DNA from: JADLCB01 sp964398315
Lineage (GTDB): Bacteria; Planctomycetota; Phycisphaerae; Tepidisphaerales; Tepidisphaeraceae
Direction of reading: 5' to 3'
Length of the DNA stretch: 64,000 nucleotides
Assembly (NCBI GenBank): GCA_964398315.1
Contig: CAYNMV010000011.1
Location: 20,796 to 84,795, forward strand
This document shows, one piece after another, positions 1 to 8,757 of the stretch. The notes under the pieces are model-generated. The model saw only the letters and a list, made by a program, of their open reading frames with translations, made no database searches and was not told where the DNA came from. The stretch's first letter is position 1. Every line of letters begins with the position of its first letter. A program made the position numbers and the translations under genes.

Positions 1-39
1 ACTGCCGCCGCCGGACCCCATCGCGGCGGTGCCACGGGC

Positions 40-873
40 TTGTCGGCCGGGCAGCGCGGGCTGGCGTATGCGGTGCTGGTGATCGGGGCGATCGCGTTTC
101 TCGTGCCGTTCTATTTCGTTATCAATGGCTCGCTCAAGACCGAGGCGGCGGTGCAGGGGGGCGATTTCATCACCCCGCCGGCCACGCTCGAGGCGGTGCG
201 CTGGGAGAACTACCCGACAGCGCTGGTGATGATGCGCTTCGCGCCGGCCCTGGCCAACACGGTCGTCATTACCACGCTGAGCGTGCTGGGGCAGATCATC
301 TCGTGCAGCCTGGTGGGGTTCGGCTTTGCCCGATTCCGGTTTCGCGGGCGCAGCATCCTGTTCATGGTGATGCTCAGCACGATGATGCTGCCGGCCCAGG
401 TGACGATGATCCCGCTGTTCGTGCTGTTCCGCGGGCTGGGGATGATCGATACCTTCTGGCCGCTGGCGATCCCGGCGTGGCTGGCCAGTCCGTTTTTCGT
501 CTTCATGTTCCGCCAGTTCTTCGCGCAGGTGCCCGAGGAATTGATCGAGGCGGCCCGTATCGACGGAGCCAGTAACTGGCGCATCTACTGGCAGCTCATG
601 CTGCCGCTCTCGGGTCCGGTGATCGCCATCGTGGCGATCTACACCTTCCTGGCCGCGTGGAACGACTTTCTCGGCCCACTGATCTACCTCAACAGCCCCG
701 AGAACCGCACGCTGGCGCTGGCCCTTAACAGCTTCAAGGGCCAGTACGGCGTCAGCGAGGCCCACCTGCTGATGGCTGCCAGTGTCGTCTGCATGCTCCC
801 CTGCATCGTGCTGTTCTTTGCCGCCCAGCGGTATTTCGTCGAAAGCGTCGCCGCCAGCGGGCTGAAGGGATAG
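40..873 (+). CDS. Carbohydrate ABC transporter permease, MalG type
   Basis: Inner-membrane permease of a binding-protein-dependent sugar importer (CUT1 family, BPD_transp_1 domain). The 277-residue product has an N-terminal membrane helix (about 10-30), several further hydrophobic segments, and the cytoplasmic EAA loop that contacts the ATPase, EAARIDGAS at residues 170-178 followed by the conserved LP. The length fits the MalG family. The start is a TTG without a clear Shine-Dalgarno, and the frame stays open to the left window edge with Ala/Gly-rich codons, so the true start may lie outside. The partner permease and binding protein are expected upstream, beyond the window; the substrate cannot be read from this gene. 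Confidence 0.9.
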   Translation: MSAGQRGLAYAVLVIGAIAFLVPFYFVINGSLKTEAAVQGGDFITPPATLEAVRWENYPTALVMMRFAPALANTVVITTLSVLGQIISCSLVGFGFARFRFRGRSILFMVMLSTMMLPAQVTMIPLFVLFRGLGMIDTFWPLAIPAWLASPFFVFMFRQFFAQVPEELIEAARIDGASNWRIYWQLMLPLSGPVIAIVAIYTFLAAWNDFLGPLIYLNSPENRTLALALNSFKGQYGVSEAHLLMAASVVCMLPCIVLFFAAQRYFVESVAASGLKG

Positions 874-984
874 GGGGACAAGGTCTGAGAGCTAAAGTCC
901 GGCGGATGAAAGACACATTCGGGCCGCATTTTCATTGTTCATCCTTCTCACTTCGGGCTCTCTCCCTGGGATCATTCTCCGCCA

Positions 985-1014
985 GTGCCACTGGATGGGG
1001 GGACTGGCTATAAT
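985..1014 (+). promoter_or_regulatory. Candidate sigma-70 promoter giving a leaderless Nudix mRNA
   Basis: A perfect TATAAT lies at 1009-1014 with GTGCCA (4 of 6 matches to TTGACA) at 985-990, an 18-base spacer. The ATG at 1023 is 8 bases past the -10 box, so transcription would begin at or within a base or two of the start codon. No Shine-Dalgarno is present. This is read from sequence only; no transcription start is known. Confidence 0.4.
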
Positions 1015-1022
1015 TGCCCCGC

Positions 1023-1553
1023 ATGGCGATGCGGCTGATCGAGAGGCAGGTGCTGTACACGGGCAGGAAGGTGCGACTGGAGCTGCGGCACTTCGAGCCG
1101 GAAGGAGGGGGGCCGCGGCATACGCGCGAGGTGGTGGTTCATCCGGGGGCGGTGGTTGTTCTTCCCTTTCTGGATGAACAGACGATCCTGCTGATCCGCA
1201 CGCGGCGGTATGCCATTGATGAATCCTTGCTGGAGCTGCCGGCCGGAACGCTGGAGAAGGGCGAATTGCCGATCAACTGCGCCGGGCGCGAGCTGGTCGA
1301 GGAGACGGGATATCTGGCCGGGCGGATGGAGCCGCTTGGGTCGTTCTATGCCTCGCCGGGCGTGCTGACCGAGCGGCTGCACGCCTTCGCTGCCTACGAC
1401 CTGGAGGCCGGCGCGCCGCGGCTGGAGGAGGGAGAGGAGATCGAAGTTGTCCCCACGCCACTGGAGGAAGCGGTCGAGCAGATCCGTTCCGGTGAGATTG
1501 CCGATGGCAAGACGATCGCGGTGGTGTTGTCGTACGTGATGTTTAGAAGGTGA
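1023..1553 (+). CDS. Nudix hydrolase, ADP-ribose pyrophosphatase-like
   Basis: Hydrolyses a nucleoside diphosphate linked to another moiety, probably ADP-ribose or a nucleotide sugar, in the cytosol. Counting from a TTG codon 9 bases upstream, the Nudix box GX5EX7REUXEEXGU is complete at residues 78-100 (G78, E84, R92-E93, E96-E97, G99), and a downstream GSFYASPG segment is typical of the ADP-ribose pyrophosphatase branch. I chose ATG 1023; ATG 1029 is also possible. A near-consensus -10 box ends 8 bases before 1023, which supports this start region and suggests a leaderless message. The exact substrate is not determined by the box. Confidence 0.9.
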   Translation: MAMRLIERQVLYTGRKVRLELRHFEPEGGGPRHTREVVVHPGAVVVLPFLDEQTILLIRTRRYAIDESLLELPAGTLEKGELPINCAGRELVEETGYLAGRMEPLGSFYASPGVLTERLHAFAAYDLEAGAPRLEEGEEIEVVPTPLEEAVEQIRSGEIADGKTIAVVLSYVMFRR

Positions 1554-1554
1554 G

Positions 1555-1594
1555 GAATCCAGTGTCCAGTACAGGCGATCTTCCTGCTGGATTC
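1555..1594 (+). terminator. Hairpin between Nudix gene and M50 protease gene
   Basis: GAATCCAG (1555-1562) is exactly complementary to CTGGATTC (1587-1594), with an inner CAGG/CCTG pair. It begins two bases after the Nudix stop codon and is followed by a pyrimidine-rich stretch rather than a clean T-run. It could terminate the Nudix transcript or be one of the spacer hairpins seen before many starts in this window. Confidence 0.4.
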
Positions 1595-1620
1595 TGAATT
1601 CTCTCTCAAGGAGTGCGTTT

Positions 1621-2697
1621 TTGGGCTGGGAAGACCGTCCATATTATCGCGACCAGCGCCCCGGCAGCAGCAATCCGTTGATGTGGTTGCTCACCGGATC
1701 GGTGCCGTTGTTCACCGCGTTCGGGATTCGCGTGCGGGCTCATGCATCGCTGATCGTGATCGGTGTACTGGTGCTGTTGCTGGGATGGGGCCCGGGGGCC
1801 ACGGTCTCCCATCGCGTGCAGTTTGTGACGATCCTGTTCGGGATCGTGCTGCTGCACGAGTTCGGGCACTGCTTCGCGGCTCGCTGGACCGGGGGGACGG
1901 CCGATGAGATCCTCATGACGCCCCTGGGCGGGCTGGCGATGGCCTATGCCCGGCGGCGGCCGTGGCCGACCTTTGTGACCGTCGCCGGCGGGCCCCTGGT
2001 CAACGTGGCCATTTGCCTGATCTGCGGGGCGGGGCTTTATTTCACCATCGACTTCTGGCCGCTGGGGCCGTTCCAGTTCGGGCGGGCGTTTCGTGAGGTG
2101 AACCCCACGTTCCTCAGCATCGTGCCGTACCTGTTCTGGATCTACTCAATCAGCTATTTCCTGCTGCTGTTCAACCTGCTGCCGGTCTTTCCGCTGGATG
2201 GCGGGCAGTTGCTCCAGGCGATCCTCTGGCCCAAGCTGGGTTACTACAAATCCATGCTGCTGGCGGTCAACATCGGACTTGGCGGGTCGGTACTGATGAT
2301 CATGGTGGGGCTGGCAACGCTGGGGACCATCGGCGGCGGCCTGCTGCTGACTTTCATCGGTATCAGTTGCCTGCTCAACTGCCTGCAAATGCGGCGGATG
2401 CTCATCGCCGAAGGGCCCTGGGGTTTCAGCGATGAAGATGCCTATGACTTCGGCGGCAGCCTGCTGACCCAGAACCCCAAGACCTCAAGCTGGCGCGGCA
2501 GGCGCGCTGCCAGGCGGCGGCAGAAGCTGGAACACGAGGCCCGCTCCGAGCAGGAGCGCATCGATCAGATCCTGGCCAAGGTGTCGGCCAGTGGAATGCA
2601 GTCGCTGACCTGGCTGGAGAAGCGGGCCTTGAAGAAGGCCACCCTGCGCCAGCGGCAGCGCGATGCCGAGCTGTCTCGCCTCCGCCGCGGAGCGTGA
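1621..2697 (+). CDS. Site-2 protease family membrane metalloprotease (M50)
   Basis: Intramembrane zinc metalloprotease of the M50 family. The zinc ligands HEFGH sit at residues 79-83 inside a hydrophobic helix, and the second M50 signature NLLPVFPLDGG is at 185-195, where the Asp is the third ligand. Several membrane segments fill residues 25-270; the last ~90 residues are charged and probably cytoplasmic. No PDZ or CBS domain is visible. The TTG start is supported by AAGGAG at 1608-1613, seven bases upstream. The substrate is unknown; families of this kind cleave membrane-bound anti-sigma factors or other regulators, but nothing next to it identifies a target. Confidence 0.9.
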   Translation: MGWEDRPYYRDQRPGSSNPLMWLLTGSVPLFTAFGIRVRAHASLIVIGVLVLLLGWGPGATVSHRVQFVTILFGIVLLHEFGHCFAARWTGGTADEILMTPLGGLAMAYARRRPWPTFVTVAGGPLVNVAICLICGAGLYFTIDFWPLGPFQFGRAFREVNPTFLSIVPYLFWIYSISYFLLLFNLLPVFPLDGGQLLQAILWPKLGYYKSMLLAVNIGLGGSVLMIMVGLATLGTIGGGLLLTFIGISCLLNCLQMRRMLIAEGPWGFSDEDAYDFGGSLLTQNPKTSSWRGRRAARRRQKLEHEARSEQERIDQILAKVSASGMQSLTWLEKRALKKATLRQRQRDAELSRLRRGA

Positions 2698-2884
2698 GGC
2701 GGACCTTCTGCGGAGCCGGCATCGGTGCTGATGCCACATCCGCAGTTTCAAATCAGGAATCCGCACGGTGGTTATGGCACACCGGGCTGTGCTTGCTTTC
2801 CCGGCGTGGCGGGAGAGTGGGTCGGGCCATGCTCCGGGGGTCATCAACCCCATCTGTTAAGAGGCAATCGGGACCAGGAAACGC

Positions 2885-4951
2885 ATGACTTCCACCCGCC
2901 GCGCTGTGAACCGGCGCAGTATTTCCCTCGGCCTGATCGGCGTTTGCCTGATCTGCACACTCACCCCCTTCAACAACTATGTCCTGCGCAATACCGATTT
3001 CGTCGGCAATCATCTGCCGGCGAGCCTGTTGATCTTCTTCATGCTGTTCGTGCTGGTGATCAACGGTGCATTGCGGCGATGGATACCGCGGCTGGCATTT
3101 GGGGGAGATGAACTGGCGGTAGCGCTGGGGATGACCCTCGTCGGCTGCACGCTGCCCAGCGCGGGGCTGATGCGCTATTTGCCGGGGCACCTGGTCGGGC
3201 CGTTCGTCCACTCGGCCGGGCACCGCGACACCGCCGATCTGGTGCGCATGCTCGACCTGCCCGACTGGATGTGGCCCCGCATGCAGGCAACCGATCCGGT
3301 CGATCGCGGCCAGGATCCGGTGGTGCGCGAGTTTTACGACCGCGCCCCCGTCGAGCCCAACACCTTTCTCAACCGCCTGCGTGCCATCCCGTTCGCCGCC
3401 TGGGCGCAGCCGGCGCTGACGTGGGGGATTTTCTTCGCCGCGCTGTACGGGGCGGTGATCTGTCTGTCGGTGGTGTTCCGCCGGCAGTGGGTGGAGAACG
3501 AGCGGCTGCCGTTTCCGCTGGCCAGCGTCTACCTGGCGCTGATCGAGCCGCCGCAGAAAGGGCGCTGGCTCAATGAGATGCTCGGCAGCCGGCGATTCTG
3601 GTATGCCTTTGCCGCGGTCTTCGTGATTCATGCCCTGGGGGCGCTGCATGTCTACTGGCCGCAATACTGGCCGGAAATCCCGCTGCGCTTTGACCTGACG
3701 GCGATCCTGGCCGAGCCGCCGTTCAACGCCACCCAGCTTACGTTCAAGCAGCAGCAGATCTACTTCACCATTGTCGGGCTGATGTTCTTCATCCAGACGC
3801 GGGTGGCGTTCAGCCTGTGGTTCTTTTTCATCGTGTTGCAGGTGGTGCGGATGATGTATGGCACCTACCACGCCACCTTCACCGCGCCGATGGCGGCCGA
3901 CCAGCTCATGGGGGCGCTGGTGGCGGTGGGAGGGGTGACACTGTGGATCGGGCGGCATCAGTTGGCCACCGTCGCCCGCCAGATGGTGCGTCTTCCGCGC
4001 GCAGGTGAGGCCGAGGGACGCTATCTGCCGTATACCGTCGCCGGCTGGGGGCTGGTGGGATGCCTGGTGACGCTGGTGACGTGGCTGATGCTGGCCGGGG
4101 CGTCGCTGGTGGGGGCGGTGGTGCTGGTGGGGTTGATCGTGCTGGTCTACCTGGTGGTGGCGCGGGTGGTGGCGGAGACGGGGTTGCTCTACGTGCTGCT
4201 GCCGGCGGCGCCGGATCGACTCTGGCTCTATGCACACGATCTGAGCGGGGCGCGCATGCCGCTGCGTTCGGTGTACCTGTCGAACATGCTGTTTGGCATC
4301 CTGCTGCACGATACGCGTGAGTCTTCGCCGGTATATGTGACCCACGCGATGCGGGTAGCCGATGAGCAGGCATATGCCGACAAGCGCAGTTGGCGGCGGG
4401 CGATTGCGTTTACCCTCTGCCTGGTGCTGGCGCTGGCGGTGGGGTTCGTGGTGGCCGGCACCAGCACGCTGTATATCCAGTACAACTATGCGATTTCGCT
4501 GGACCAGGCACAGGAGCAGCCGATCGGATCGTGGGGGTCGTACTGGATGCCGCGGGTGATCGGGCTGGACTGGACGCAGGCGTACATCCCGCCGCGTGCC
4601 GGGCCGAGCGAACCGCACTGGCGGCTGGGGCATTTCGGGTTTGGGCTGCTGCTGGCCGTGGGGCTGGCGGTGATGAACCTGCGGGTGGCGGCGTGGCCGC
4701 TGCATCCGGTAGGCTATCTGCTGTGCACTTCCTGGGGCATCGGGCAGATCTGGTTCAGCATCTTCCTGGGATGGGTCTGCAAGACGCTGCTGGTGCGTTT
4801 CGGCGGGGCATCACTGTTGCGGAGCAGCCGCCCGGTCTTTTTCGGGCTGATCTTCGGTGAGGCGGCGGCGGTCGTCTTCTGGTTAACGGTGAGCCTGGTG
4901 CTCAACGCACTGGGCGAGACCTACCGCGCTATCTGGGTGCTTCCGGTGTAG
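2885..4951 (+). CDS. DUF6785 family polytopic membrane protein
   Basis: A 688-residue multi-spanning protein of the DUF6785/DUF6784 type that is common in Planctomycetota and related phyla and resembles oligopeptide transporters (OPT) in overall layout. The N-terminus has the family-like stretch LTPFNNYVLRNTDFVGNHLP after the first membrane helix, and at least ten further hydrophobic segments follow. AGGAA at 2876-2880 precedes ATG 2885 with normal spacing. The family assignment is from recognition of this N-terminal pattern; function is not established, and transport is only suggested by topology. It is separated from both neighbours, so context does not help. Confidence 0.75.
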   Translation: MTSTRRAVNRRSISLGLIGVCLICTLTPFNNYVLRNTDFVGNHLPASLLIFFMLFVLVINGALRRWIPRLAFGGDELAVALGMTLVGCTLPSAGLMRYLPGHLVGPFVHSAGHRDTADLVRMLDLPDWMWPRMQATDPVDRGQDPVVREFYDRAPVEPNTFLNRLRAIPFAAWAQPALTWGIFFAALYGAVICLSVVFRRQWVENERLPFPLASVYLALIEPPQKGRWLNEMLGSRRFWYAFAAVFVIHALGALHVYWPQYWPEIPLRFDLTAILAEPPFNATQLTFKQQQIYFTIVGLMFFIQTRVAFSLWFFFIVLQVVRMMYGTYHATFTAPMAADQLMGALVAVGGVTLWIGRHQLATVARQMVRLPRAGEAEGRYLPYTVAGWGLVGCLVTLVTWLMLAGASLVGAVVLVGLIVLVYLVVARVVAETGLLYVLLPAAPDRLWLYAHDLSGARMPLRSVYLSNMLFGILLHDTRESSPVYVTHAMRVADEQAYADKRSWRRAIAFTLCLVLALAVGFVVAGTSTLYIQYNYAISLDQAQEQPIGSWGSYWMPRVIGLDWTQAYIPPRAGPSEPHWRLGHFGFGLLLAVGLAVMNLRVAAWPLHPVGYLLCTSWGIGQIWFSIFLGWVCKTLLVRFGGASLLRSSRPVFFGLIFGEAAAVVFWLTVSLVLNALGETYRAIWVLPV

Positions 4952-5823
4952 ACCCACGCACAAACTTGAGCCAGCGGAGTAGATTGCTGCCCCAAAAATC
5001 GCAAGCAACTATTGGATAATGACTTGCCGCAATTCTCCTTGCCTGGGGGTGCCGCCGTGGCCGTCTTTTCATGCGCCCGAGTCGTGCCGCCTGCCCGCAA
5101 TAACCGATAACAAAAAAAGTTGAGCGGATCGGGCCTGACAGGGTTGTGCTCGCCTTGTCGGCAGATCGATCAGCTGGTAGTCTGGGTAATTCTTATCGGT
5201 CGTGCCTGCTGGTTGAGATATCAGACCCGGTAGGCTCGGCAGAATCGCAGGATTCGACTCGACGAGAGCGAACTTGTGAGTAAGAATGAAGTGCGTGTCC
5301 GAGATCGTTCCCAGGTCGTCGATCAACCAACCCGATGGCCACGGACACGCCAGATCAGCACCAGTGATCATGCGAGCGGCAGGGATGCACGCCTCGATAA
5401 CCGACCGCAATAATCGGCAGGGGATGGAGTGCCTGCGCCGGCAATGAGCGGATGAACCCGGCACGGATGCCGGAAGGCAACGCGGTCGCGCCCGATGGAG
5501 GTCGGACGCGGGATGACAGATTGTGGCGCTGTCCTCCATTCCGTACACGCCCGGACTGGTGACAAGAAAACGACAAAAATTCGGCCATTCAAGGCCGAGG
5601 CAGAAGTGACGTAGAGTACCGGTTTGGCTGGCCTGTCCGATTTTCTCGGACGGCCGGTACAGGCGAATTTCGCTAACCAAGCGCCTGTGACCAATGTCCC
5701 GACTCGTGAGTGCCGATAGTACGCGAGCAAGCGGGAGTACGAATGACGGGGTGAAACTGGCCGAGTTGCGCCGGATAAGCGTGCCAGCCCCTTCATCCCC
5801 TCCGAACCGGTAAAGGGAGAAAC
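4952..5823. other. 872-base non-coding stretch upstream of the exopolysaccharide locus
   Basis: No convincing gene. Open frames on the minus strand (to 203 codons) lack recognisable domains and have weaker third-position GC than neighbouring genes, though a piece around 5150-5400 could be an eroded coding remnant. AT-richer patches occur near 4975-5060 and 5100-5125. Two stable hairpins lie at 5581-5660. The region most likely holds the promoter and leader of the kinase gene at 5824. Confidence 0.5.
5581..5660 (+). promoter_or_regulatory. Tandem hairpins in the exopolysaccharide operon leader
   Basis: First hairpin: TCGGCC (5581-5586), loop of six, GGCCGA (5593-5598). Second: outer arms GTACCGG (5617-5623) and CCGGTAC (5654-5660), inner arms GTCCGA (5635-5640) and TCGGAC (5646-5651) around a TTTTC loop. 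They sit about 160-240 bases before ATG 5824 and have no T-tract, so a structured leader is more likely than a simple terminator. I could not match them to a known riboswitch class. Confidence 0.4.
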
Positions 5824-7821
5824 ATGACCTACGGACCCGACCCCAATGCCATTGTCGGCTATCGCCCGCAGCCGCTGGCGATCCCGGTGCCCATGATGGC
5901 GCAGATGCCCCCTCAGCAGCCGGACGCCCCCGAGGCCGGGCTGGTGCAGGTGCTGTGGCGGCGCAAGTGGATCGTGCTGTTTATGATGGTGCTGGCGGTC
6001 GCTGGCGGCTTCGCCTACCTCAAGAAAGCAACACGCCTCTACTACACCGATGCCATCCTGGCCGTCGAGCCGACTGCCGCCGCCATCAGCAGCGCATCGG
6101 GCATGGGGCTCACCGAATCGTTCCTCTACCAGCAGGTGGAGCGCATGCGCTCAGCGCGGTTCCTGGATGAAACGATCCGCAACGCGCAGCTCGACAAGCT
6201 GGAAACCCTTCGGGGCAATGCGCTGTTGCGGCTCAAGGGGAACTTGCAGATCGAGGTGGGCAAGCGCGACAACCTGATCACCGTCGGCTACGAATCGCCG
6301 TATCCGCAGGAGGCGGCGCTGATCGTCAACCGCGTGGTCGATGCCTACATGGCCGATGTCGCCAGCCGCAAGGACCGCGTGCAGAGTGCGGTGCTGGAAA
6401 TTATGCAGGACAAGTTCAAGGAGGTGCAGGCCGAGTATACATCGGTCGACACCGAACTCCGCAAGTTCCTGCAGGCCAACCCCAGCATCAACGTTGATGA
6501 GGCCAAGGGCGGCATCATCTACCAGACCCTGCAAACCTATAACCAGGAACTGGCCGCGGCACGCATCGAAGAGATGCGCGCCGGCATCGCCTACCAGAAT
6601 GCCCCCTCGGCGGTGCTCAAGCGCCAGTGGGAGGCCGCCCGCCAGCGCGTGCAGGAACTGGAAGTCCTGGTCCAGGAAACCGAGAAGGAAGTGCAGAAGC
6701 TGGGGACCACGGCACGGGAGTACACCCGCCTGCAAACCCGCCTCAATCGCCTCGACGAGATGAGCCGCGAACTCGAGCGGCGCATCAACGAGCAGATCAT
6801 GCGCATGGAGGAGGGCAACCAGGTCGCCAGCGTCGAGGTGCTGGAATACGCCAGCGAGGATATCCGGGCCATGCGCGTTACCCCGCAGAAGCCCAAGGTG
6901 CTGGCCATCGCCCTGGCGGCGGGGCTGGTGCTGGGAATGAGCTGTGGCCTGCTGCGCGACTGGATGGACCAGCGCCTGCGCAGTGCTGAGGAGGTCATGG
7001 CGACGCTGGGCGTGGCAGTGCTGGGCACCATCCCGCACATGAGCCGCCGGCTTACCCAGGTGCAGCGCGGGCAGCGCGTCTTCCTCGACCCCATGAGCGA
7101 AGTGGCAGAGGCCTACCGCACGGTGCGCACGGCCGTTTACTTCGGCGCCCGTTCGGATCGCAGCAAGACGCTGCTGATCACCAGCGCCATGCCCGGTGAC
7201 GGCAAGAGCACCAGCGCCAGCAATCTCGCCATCGCCATGGCGCAGGCCGGCCAGCGCACGCTGCTGCTTGACTGCGACTTCCGCAAGCCCACGCAGCACA
7301 TGATCTTCGAGGTGGATGACTCGATCGGTGTCAGCACCGTCCTGGCCGGGCGCGAGCCGCTGGAAAAGGCGATTCAGCGCACCGCGGTGGAAGGGCTGGA
7401 CCTGCTGCCGGGCGGGCCGATCCCGCTCAACCCGTCGGAGATCCTCAACAGCCAGGCGTTCAGCGACATGGTGGATGAACTGTCGGTGAAGTACGACCAC
7501 ATCGTGATCGACTCGCCCCCGGTCAACGCGGTCACCGATGCCCGCATCCTGGGCGCGCTGTGCGATGTGACGGTGATCGTGCTGCGGGCCGACCGCACCA
7601 CCCGCAAGCACAGCGAATATGCCCGCGACGCCCTCAACAGCGTTGGGGCGCGGGTGCTGGGGTGCATCGTCAACGATGTGCCGCGCGGCAAGAGCAAGAG
7701 CGGCTTCTACAGCGGCTATGGCTACTACGGCCAGGCCATCAACGCCGTCGCCATCACCGGCCCGCGCCCGGCTGTGGCGCCGGCACGACGAATGATCCGC
7801 TCGGAGATAGGCGAGGAGTAG
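5824..7821 (+). CDS. Polysaccharide co-polymerase / BY-kinase (Wzz-CpsD fusion)
   Basis: Controls chain length and export of exopolysaccharide through cycles of tyrosine autophosphorylation. The 665-residue protein has a Wzz domain with membrane helices at about 48-66 and 360-377, a long periplasmic coiled coil (about 185-335) and the Pro-rich segment TPQKP before the second helix. The cytoplasmic BY-kinase follows: Walker A AMPGDGKST 455-463, Walker A' LLLDCDFRKP 480-489, Walker B VIDSPP 561-566, and a short C-terminal tyrosine cluster (Y629, Y632, Y634, Y635). GGGAG stands just before ATG 5824. It is followed after 69 bases by the cognate phosphatase gene, the usual arrangement. Confidence 0.93.
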   Translation: MTYGPDPNAIVGYRPQPLAIPVPMMAQMPPQQPDAPEAGLVQVLWRRKWIVLFMMVLAVAGGFAYLKKATRLYYTDAILAVEPTAAAISSASGMGLTESFLYQQVERMRSARFLDETIRNAQLDKLETLRGNALLRLKGNLQIEVGKRDNLITVGYESPYPQEAALIVNRVVDAYMADVASRKDRVQSAVLEIMQDKFKEVQAEYTSVDTELRKFLQANPSINVDEAKGGIIYQTLQTYNQELAAARIEEMRAGIAYQNAPSAVLKRQWEAARQRVQELEVLVQETEKEVQKLGTTAREYTRLQTRLNRLDEMSRELERRINEQIMRMEEGNQVASVEVLEYASEDIRAMRVTPQKPKVLAIALAAGLVLGMSCGLLRDWMDQRLRSAEEVMATLGVAVLGTIPHMSRRLTQVQRGQRVFLDPMSEVAEAYRTVRTAVYFGARSDRSKTLLITSAMPGDGKSTSASNLAIAMAQAGQRTLLLDCDFRKPTQHMIFEVDDSIGVSTVLAGREPLEKAIQRTAVEGLDLLPGGPIPLNPSEILNSQAFSDMVDELSVKYDHIVIDSPPVNAVTDARILGALCDVTVIVLRADRTTRKHSEYARDALNSVGARVLGCIVNDVPRGKSKSGFYSGYGYYGQAINAVAITGPRPAVAPARRMIRSEIGEE

Positions 7822-7890
7822 GAAGTGATGCGCCGCAGGTGATTGTGCAGGTGGGTCAGGCCCTCCAGCGGATGGGCTGGCCCGGGGTAA

Positions 7891-8757
7891 GTGGCCCGCG
7901 CATCACGCGATATCGCCAGAGAACAGGGAATGGTCGGTCGATCGGTCAGCCAACTTCACCCCGCACAGGCCCAGCGCCTGGAGCATCTGGCCTCCACGCT
8001 GGCGGTGGATGTCCACTGCCACCTGCTGCCGGCTGTCGATGATGGACCGGCAACAGTGGAAGAGGCGCTTGCGCTGTGCCATGCGCTGACGTTGGATGGG
8101 ATCACCCATGCCATCGCCACACCCCACCAGTTGGGCCGCTATGAAGGCCACAACACCTCGATCCAGATTCGCCGCGAGGTGGAGAAGCTGAATCAGCTTT
8201 TGCAGGAACATGCGATCCCGCTGGTGGTTGCCGCCGGCGCCGAGGTGCGTCTGGATGAGCGCATGCCGCAGATGATCCAGGCCGATGAGGTGCTGCTGTT
8301 GCCCGATGGAGGCGATCACCTGCTGCTGGAGTTGCCGCGCGGGGCGTTCATTGACCCCTTTCCGCTGATCCGTGCCCTCTATTTCCGCGGGATCACCGTG
8401 ATCCTGGCGCACCCCGAGCGATGCGGCGGCATGGCGCCCCGCGGCGAAACGGTCCAGCGCTGGATCGAGGAGGGGGCGGCGATCCAGGTGAATGCAGGCA
8501 GTTTGTGCGGGCTATACGGGCAGGAGGCCGAGGCCATCGCCTGGCAGTGGATCGAAGCCGGGTGGGTGGCGCTGGTGGCCAGTGATGCCCACAGTGCCGA
8601 TCACCGCCCGCCGTGCCTGACCCAGGCACTGGCACTGGTGGAGCAGCGCTTTGGCCAGGCGGTTGCCCACCGGCTGTTTGCCGGCAATCCGCAGCGCCTG
8701 TGGCAACGCCAGCAGCTTGTGCCGGCCCCGGCCCAAACCCCGGGAGGTGCAGCATGA
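7891..8757 (+). CDS. CpsB/CapC-type tyrosine-protein phosphatase (PHP fold)
   Basis: Metal-dependent phosphatase expected to dephosphorylate the adjacent BY-kinase. PHP signatures are present: VDVHCHLLP with H42 and H44, TPH at 78-80, HPER at 174-177 and SDAH at 231-234, all metal-binding positions in this family. The product is 288 residues from GTG 7891; ATG 7930 (14th codon) is a reasonable alternative, since family members usually begin close to the HxH motif. No strong ribosome-binding site decides between them. The kinase/phosphatase pair marks a Wzx/Wzy-type exopolysaccharide system. Confidence 0.88.
   Translation: MARASRDIAREQGMVGRSVSQLHPAQAQRLEHLASTLAVDVHCHLLPAVDDGPATVEEALALCHALTLDGITHAIATPHQLGRYEGHNTSIQIRREVEKLNQLLQEHAIPLVVAAGAEVRLDERMPQMIQADEVLLLPDGGDHLLLELPRGAFIDPFPLIRALYFRGITVILAHPERCGGMAPRGETVQRWIEEGAAIQVNAGSLCGLYGQEAEAIAWQWIEAGWVALVASDAHSADHRPPCLTQALALVEQRFGQAVAHRLFAGNPQRLWQRQQLVPAPAQTPGGAA

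Noticed and set aside
2753..4705. 650-codon minus-strand frame opposite the DUF6785 gene
   Set aside because: His/Gln/Arg/Pro-rich composition typical of antisense frames in GC-rich DNA; the plus strand has a coherent membrane protein.
5069..5680. 203-codon open frame on the minus strand in the long spacer before the kinase gene
   Set aside because: No domain, Cys/Pro/Ser-rich start, weak third-position GC and no ribosome-binding site. A stretch around 5150-5400 is somewhat protein-like and may be an eroded remnant, but I cannot support a gene.
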